Shown here: one piece after another, positions 61,001-64,000 of the stretch
Layout: each line of letters starts with the position of its first letter
How positions within the stretch are numbered: position 1 is the stretch's first letter
Origin: Echinostoma caproni
Taxonomy: Eukaryota > Platyhelminthes > Trematoda > Plagiorchiida > Echinostomatidae
Length of the DNA: 64,000 nt
Direction of reading: 5' to 3'
Assembly: GCA_900618425.1 (NCBI GenBank)
Contig: UZAN01039563.1
Span: forward strand, 17,188-81,187
Program-made: the position numbers and the translations under genes
Notes under the pieces: model-generated
Databases searched by the model: none
What the model saw: only the letters and a program-made list of their open reading frames with translations
What the model was told of the DNA's origin: nothing

Positions 61001-63589
61001 CAATTCAATTTCGCTCTCAAACGTGAACTTTAAACAGTTCTGGACGTAAAATAAACTGTAAATAACTGCTTTGGGTAAATAGTGCGCTAGTAACCAAATT
61101 ACGAACAAAGAAGCTTTTTATTTAAAAAGCCTAAATGATTCATCTCAGCCTCGTCTCGTGATTGCACAGTAACGAATCTGAATCTGGTAAACTAATCGAT
61201 CACGGAAGATGACGATTCTTCATGTTATGCCTGATGAGATTCTTGCAATGGCTCTATCGTTCAAACAAACCCTAATTGTGTAGCGAATCTCCAACCTAAA
61301 TCGTTTTGTTCCGGAGAGGAAGAATAACTTTGTACCATACCAGAAACACTTTGTCTAAAGTGAACATATATGGTAAGCTGTGCATGATGTTATTGTGAGG
61401 CCGTTTTGCACGTTTTTCATTTACAATTAGACCAGACTGGTAAACACGGCTATATGCACCTACACGGATGTGAATTTCAACAAAAACGTCTCATGACTTG
61501 ATATCCTAACTGAATTATCGGTGATGGGTTTAGTTTTGCATAGGAGTCAACTTTGGAAATTGTCGAGAATGGATAAATACGGTTTCAATAGTACTCGGCT
61601 TATAATTTTTAGTTTACTTGGGAACGGAACCAATGACTTTCTATATCGATCCATTATCCCTAAGCCTTTGACATGATCCTCGACAGTACATTGCTTTTCC
61701 CAATGGTGGGCGACCGGGGAGTTAAGTGAGTTCAGGAACAATGGTGTGAACGGATAATGGCAAAACGCCACCATGTTTGTAACACTTCTATTACAGTGAC
61801 TGGTTTGTGAACAGGGCATCTAAGGTGTGACTAGGCTAAGCACTGCTGTTCTGGTACCTGAAAAATCTTCATATCAGTTCACCTACCTCACCCCACCCTA
61901 CCGCGTTGAAAATACACATGCATACATATTTTGGTGACCCTTTTCTTCACCAATCGTCAAAACGGGTAACTATTCTTTCAATAAAATCACTACAATACAC
62001 GTTTTGCATGAAAGCATTGTGAATAAACTACGGTTCATCTCACCGTGAATCATTCAAGCCGGATTTTATGATTCAGCCATTTATAAGTCAATTCAACTTG
62101 CTGTGTATCTTCGAGAGAACGAAAGCGGTCACTATCAGACAATGATTTGCGCAAAACAATCAGTAAAATGTACCATCTTTGTATTGAGCCAGGTAAACAC
62201 TTGTATTACCATCCCAGTTTATGGCCTTGGTTCTTAGCGTAAACCGCGTATACTTTTTGTTTCATCCAGTGTGCATCAAAATGCCGGAAAAATTCATTTC
62301 TCAAACTATTTGAAATTGATGATATTGAGTTCAAAAAATGACCCTTTGCACGGGTTTGGCGAGCCACGTGGCTTTGAATCCCTATGTCGGACACCAATCA
62401 GTACCGGGTGTATCATTAATTCGTTCAGATAGCGTTGTTCTACGAGGCGGGCCAATGATCAAACGAACATTGCAAACGAACTGTTCCGTATACAGGCTCT
62501 GTTCAAAACAAATTTTGATAACATTGAAATAATTCTCATTGATCTCATATACTGCAACGCCTTGAAGGATTATTTGACGAATATATTTCGAATAGGAACA
62601 CTGTCTCATCTCAGTTTGCTCAGTTGAGTTGTTTAATACTACTGACGTGGGTTACGTTAGGCCTTCTTTTCTAACCAATAATAATGATGACCAATAATAT
62701 TCAAGGGATGCTTTTAGACACTGAGGATTGGTGAAGTCAGCCTCCAGTAATGGAAATTGGACACAAGTTATCCCGATCGTTGTGAACATGTCTTCTAGCG
62801 TATGACTTTCACCACCAAAGTCCTCACTTTTACGGTCTGCATAAATTTTGGATCATTTTCTTCTTAATCAAGCGTCGAATTCCTTGATATACTACCTTGT
62901 ACAAAAGACATATGGATAAATAAAAATGGAGTACCAACTTGATGTCCTAAGCTTATTAATCTTCAGTGCACGGAACCGTTGTGGATAATGGGAGTGGGAA
63001 GGAGGCGTGACACTGGGATGAGTGAATTGGAAGCGAGAATCGAGACTGCCATGACTGTAATCATCGATCGAGCGCCCTAGAGACGGGCATCCAACGTTGT
63101 GTATACGCTCACGCATGTATTTGCAGTCATTTTGACGCGGTTCGTGGTCGTTACATTCCATTTCAATCCTATCCACCAACGCCTGCTCAAATAAAGCGTT
63201 TCCGTTAATTGCGAATGATCGATCGAGTGGGAGCCAGGTTCTGCCGCAGGTTTCCCACATCCAGGACACAGGAATGAGTCATGGGCACGAGTGATTGAAA
63301 CGATCATATCATTTGAATGGATTGAAACGAAATGATTGTTGTTATTGTTTTTTGTTTCTGTTTGTCTTCCTGTTGGTGCTAAACGAAATCATATGGGTGC
63401 GATGAAACTGGATTATGCGGTCAGCATAAGCAGTGTCCGATTGAGAACATCAATGACAGGATTACATAGTTTGTAATCAGTGAAATAAACCAATCTGCTT
63501 TTACTGAAAAGATAAAATTTATGAGTTTGTCAAAACAACCCAACAGAGCACATTTCAAATATAACAAACAGTGAGAACAACACTCGTTT
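58031..63589. other. Non-coding stretch, nothing recognised
   Basis: Frames reach 125 codons (63269-62892, minus) and 94 codons (58092-58376 and 60547-60831, plus), without recognisable domains. Apart from a short GATA array, no repeat structure is evident. Confidence 0.5.
59597..59620. repeat. (GATA)n microsatellite
   Basis: Four to five GATA units are followed by variant units (GATACATAGATCGAGATA). Confidence 0.9.
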
Positions 63590-64000
63590 TCATTGATTCG
63601 TAGCCACGCGAATCGGAAGGGCCGATATATTCATTTTCGCAGCTTTGTACCGCTCAAAGTGAAGAGTAATTAGGTGCGTTGCCTAGCAGATAGAGCAAGG
63701 AAGATTTGTAGTGAGGACACAATACGGAAAGAGCTCCTGTTCTTATGCGCTATCTTCACACACAGTGGCTATCTGGAACGACTGGTAAGTAAGATGATTC
63801 AGTGTACTGGAGATACTGTGAAGAAGACGGAGGTCAGAAAGAAGTCCGTATACATGACCTCTTCGTTCAAGGGGGATGCATAAGCAGAATTGATACAGGG
63901 GAGACTATCCGATGCTGTTAGTAATATCTTCTATGCAACAAAGCTCAACGTTTTGTTCGCTTCCCAGCTGACTAAAGGATAAACTTCCGGATACTGCCGT
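63590..64000 (+). mobile_element. Penelope-like element, part of reverse transcriptase, runs off window
   Basis: Plus-strand residues GRYIHFRSFVPLKVKSN, a TAG stop, then VRCLADRARKICSEDTI are followed by a 69-codon frame (63674-63883) with FLCAIFTHSGYLERLVSKMI and YMTSSFKGDA. After a TAA come LIQGRLSDAVSN and ATKLNVLFAS. This is the segment at the end of the RT of Penelope-like elements that leads into the GIY-YIG endonuclease, which would lie beyond 64000. Three in-frame stops (TAG at about 63671, TAA at about 63881 and one near 63979) kill this copy. The upstream RT palm is absent, so the element is 5' truncated near 63.59 kb. Orientation and motif order are clear, and the family call is from motif memory. 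Confidence 0.75.

Noticed and set aside
1..64000. CRISPR arrays, rRNA genes and bacterial operons
   Set aside because: There are no regularly spaced direct repeats, no rRNA-like conserved blocks, no ribosome-binding sites and no tandem gene arrangement. The sequence is eukaryotic.

Overview
The window looks like eukaryotic, intergenic or deep-intronic DNA from an invertebrate, most probably a flatworm and best matching a digenean fluke. The evidence is the mix of interspersed repeats: decayed CR1/Jockey-group LINEs, RTE-type LINEs, a Penelope-like element, and tRNA-headed SINEs, two families of which carry hammerhead-ribozyme-like motifs in the manner known from the schistosome Sm-alpha family. 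There is no prokaryotic gene organisation, no operon and no long intact ORF. Nearly all long ORFs are repeat fragments or chance. Three isolated ambiguous bases (15849, 21352, 37554) mark it as draft assembly, and all three fall inside repeats. The species assignment is inference.

Layout. Positions 1-12.8 kb are mostly featureless AT-rich sequence, with a weak RTE reverse-transcriptase fragment (about 5.7-5.86 kb, minus) next to an unrecognised reading frame broken by two TGA stops (5.89-6.35 kb, minus). A tRNA-like SINE with a hammerhead-like stem lies at 12.86-13.02 kb (minus). LINE-A occupies 13.59-15.9 kb (minus) and keeps its endonuclease tail, reverse transcriptase and repeat-terminated 3' end. 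A degraded SINE1 copy abuts an RTE fragment at 20.57-21.78 kb (plus), followed by a CA/TA microsatellite. LINE-D lies at 26.29-28.08 kb (minus). LINE-E, of a different clade, lies at 30.65-32.66 kb (minus). A repeat-dense block at 36.36-37.62 kb holds a tetranucleotide array, a perfect palindrome, a GT array and three SINE1 copies in inverted orientation. LINE-C lies at 39.56-40.55 kb (plus) and ends in five TTGAC units. SINE2 copies occur at 43.96-44.11 and 53.55-53.66 kb (both minus). LINE-B, the same family as LINE-A, lies at 56.69-58.03 kb (plus). The right edge (63.59-64.0 kb, plus) enters a Penelope-like element that runs out of the window.

How the parts relate. No cellular pathway is encoded here that I can recognise. 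The functional logic is that of mobile elements. The LINEs once supplied endonuclease and reverse transcriptase, and all visible copies are inactivated by stops, frameshifts or 5' truncation. The SINEs are non-autonomous, with internal RNA polymerase III promoters (A and B boxes), and would have depended on such LINE enzymes. The points most worth a second look are the SINE1 design, in which a tRNA-like domain with an intact acceptor stem is bracketed by a second inverted repeat, and the hammerhead-like cores in SINE2 and the 12.9-kb SINE.
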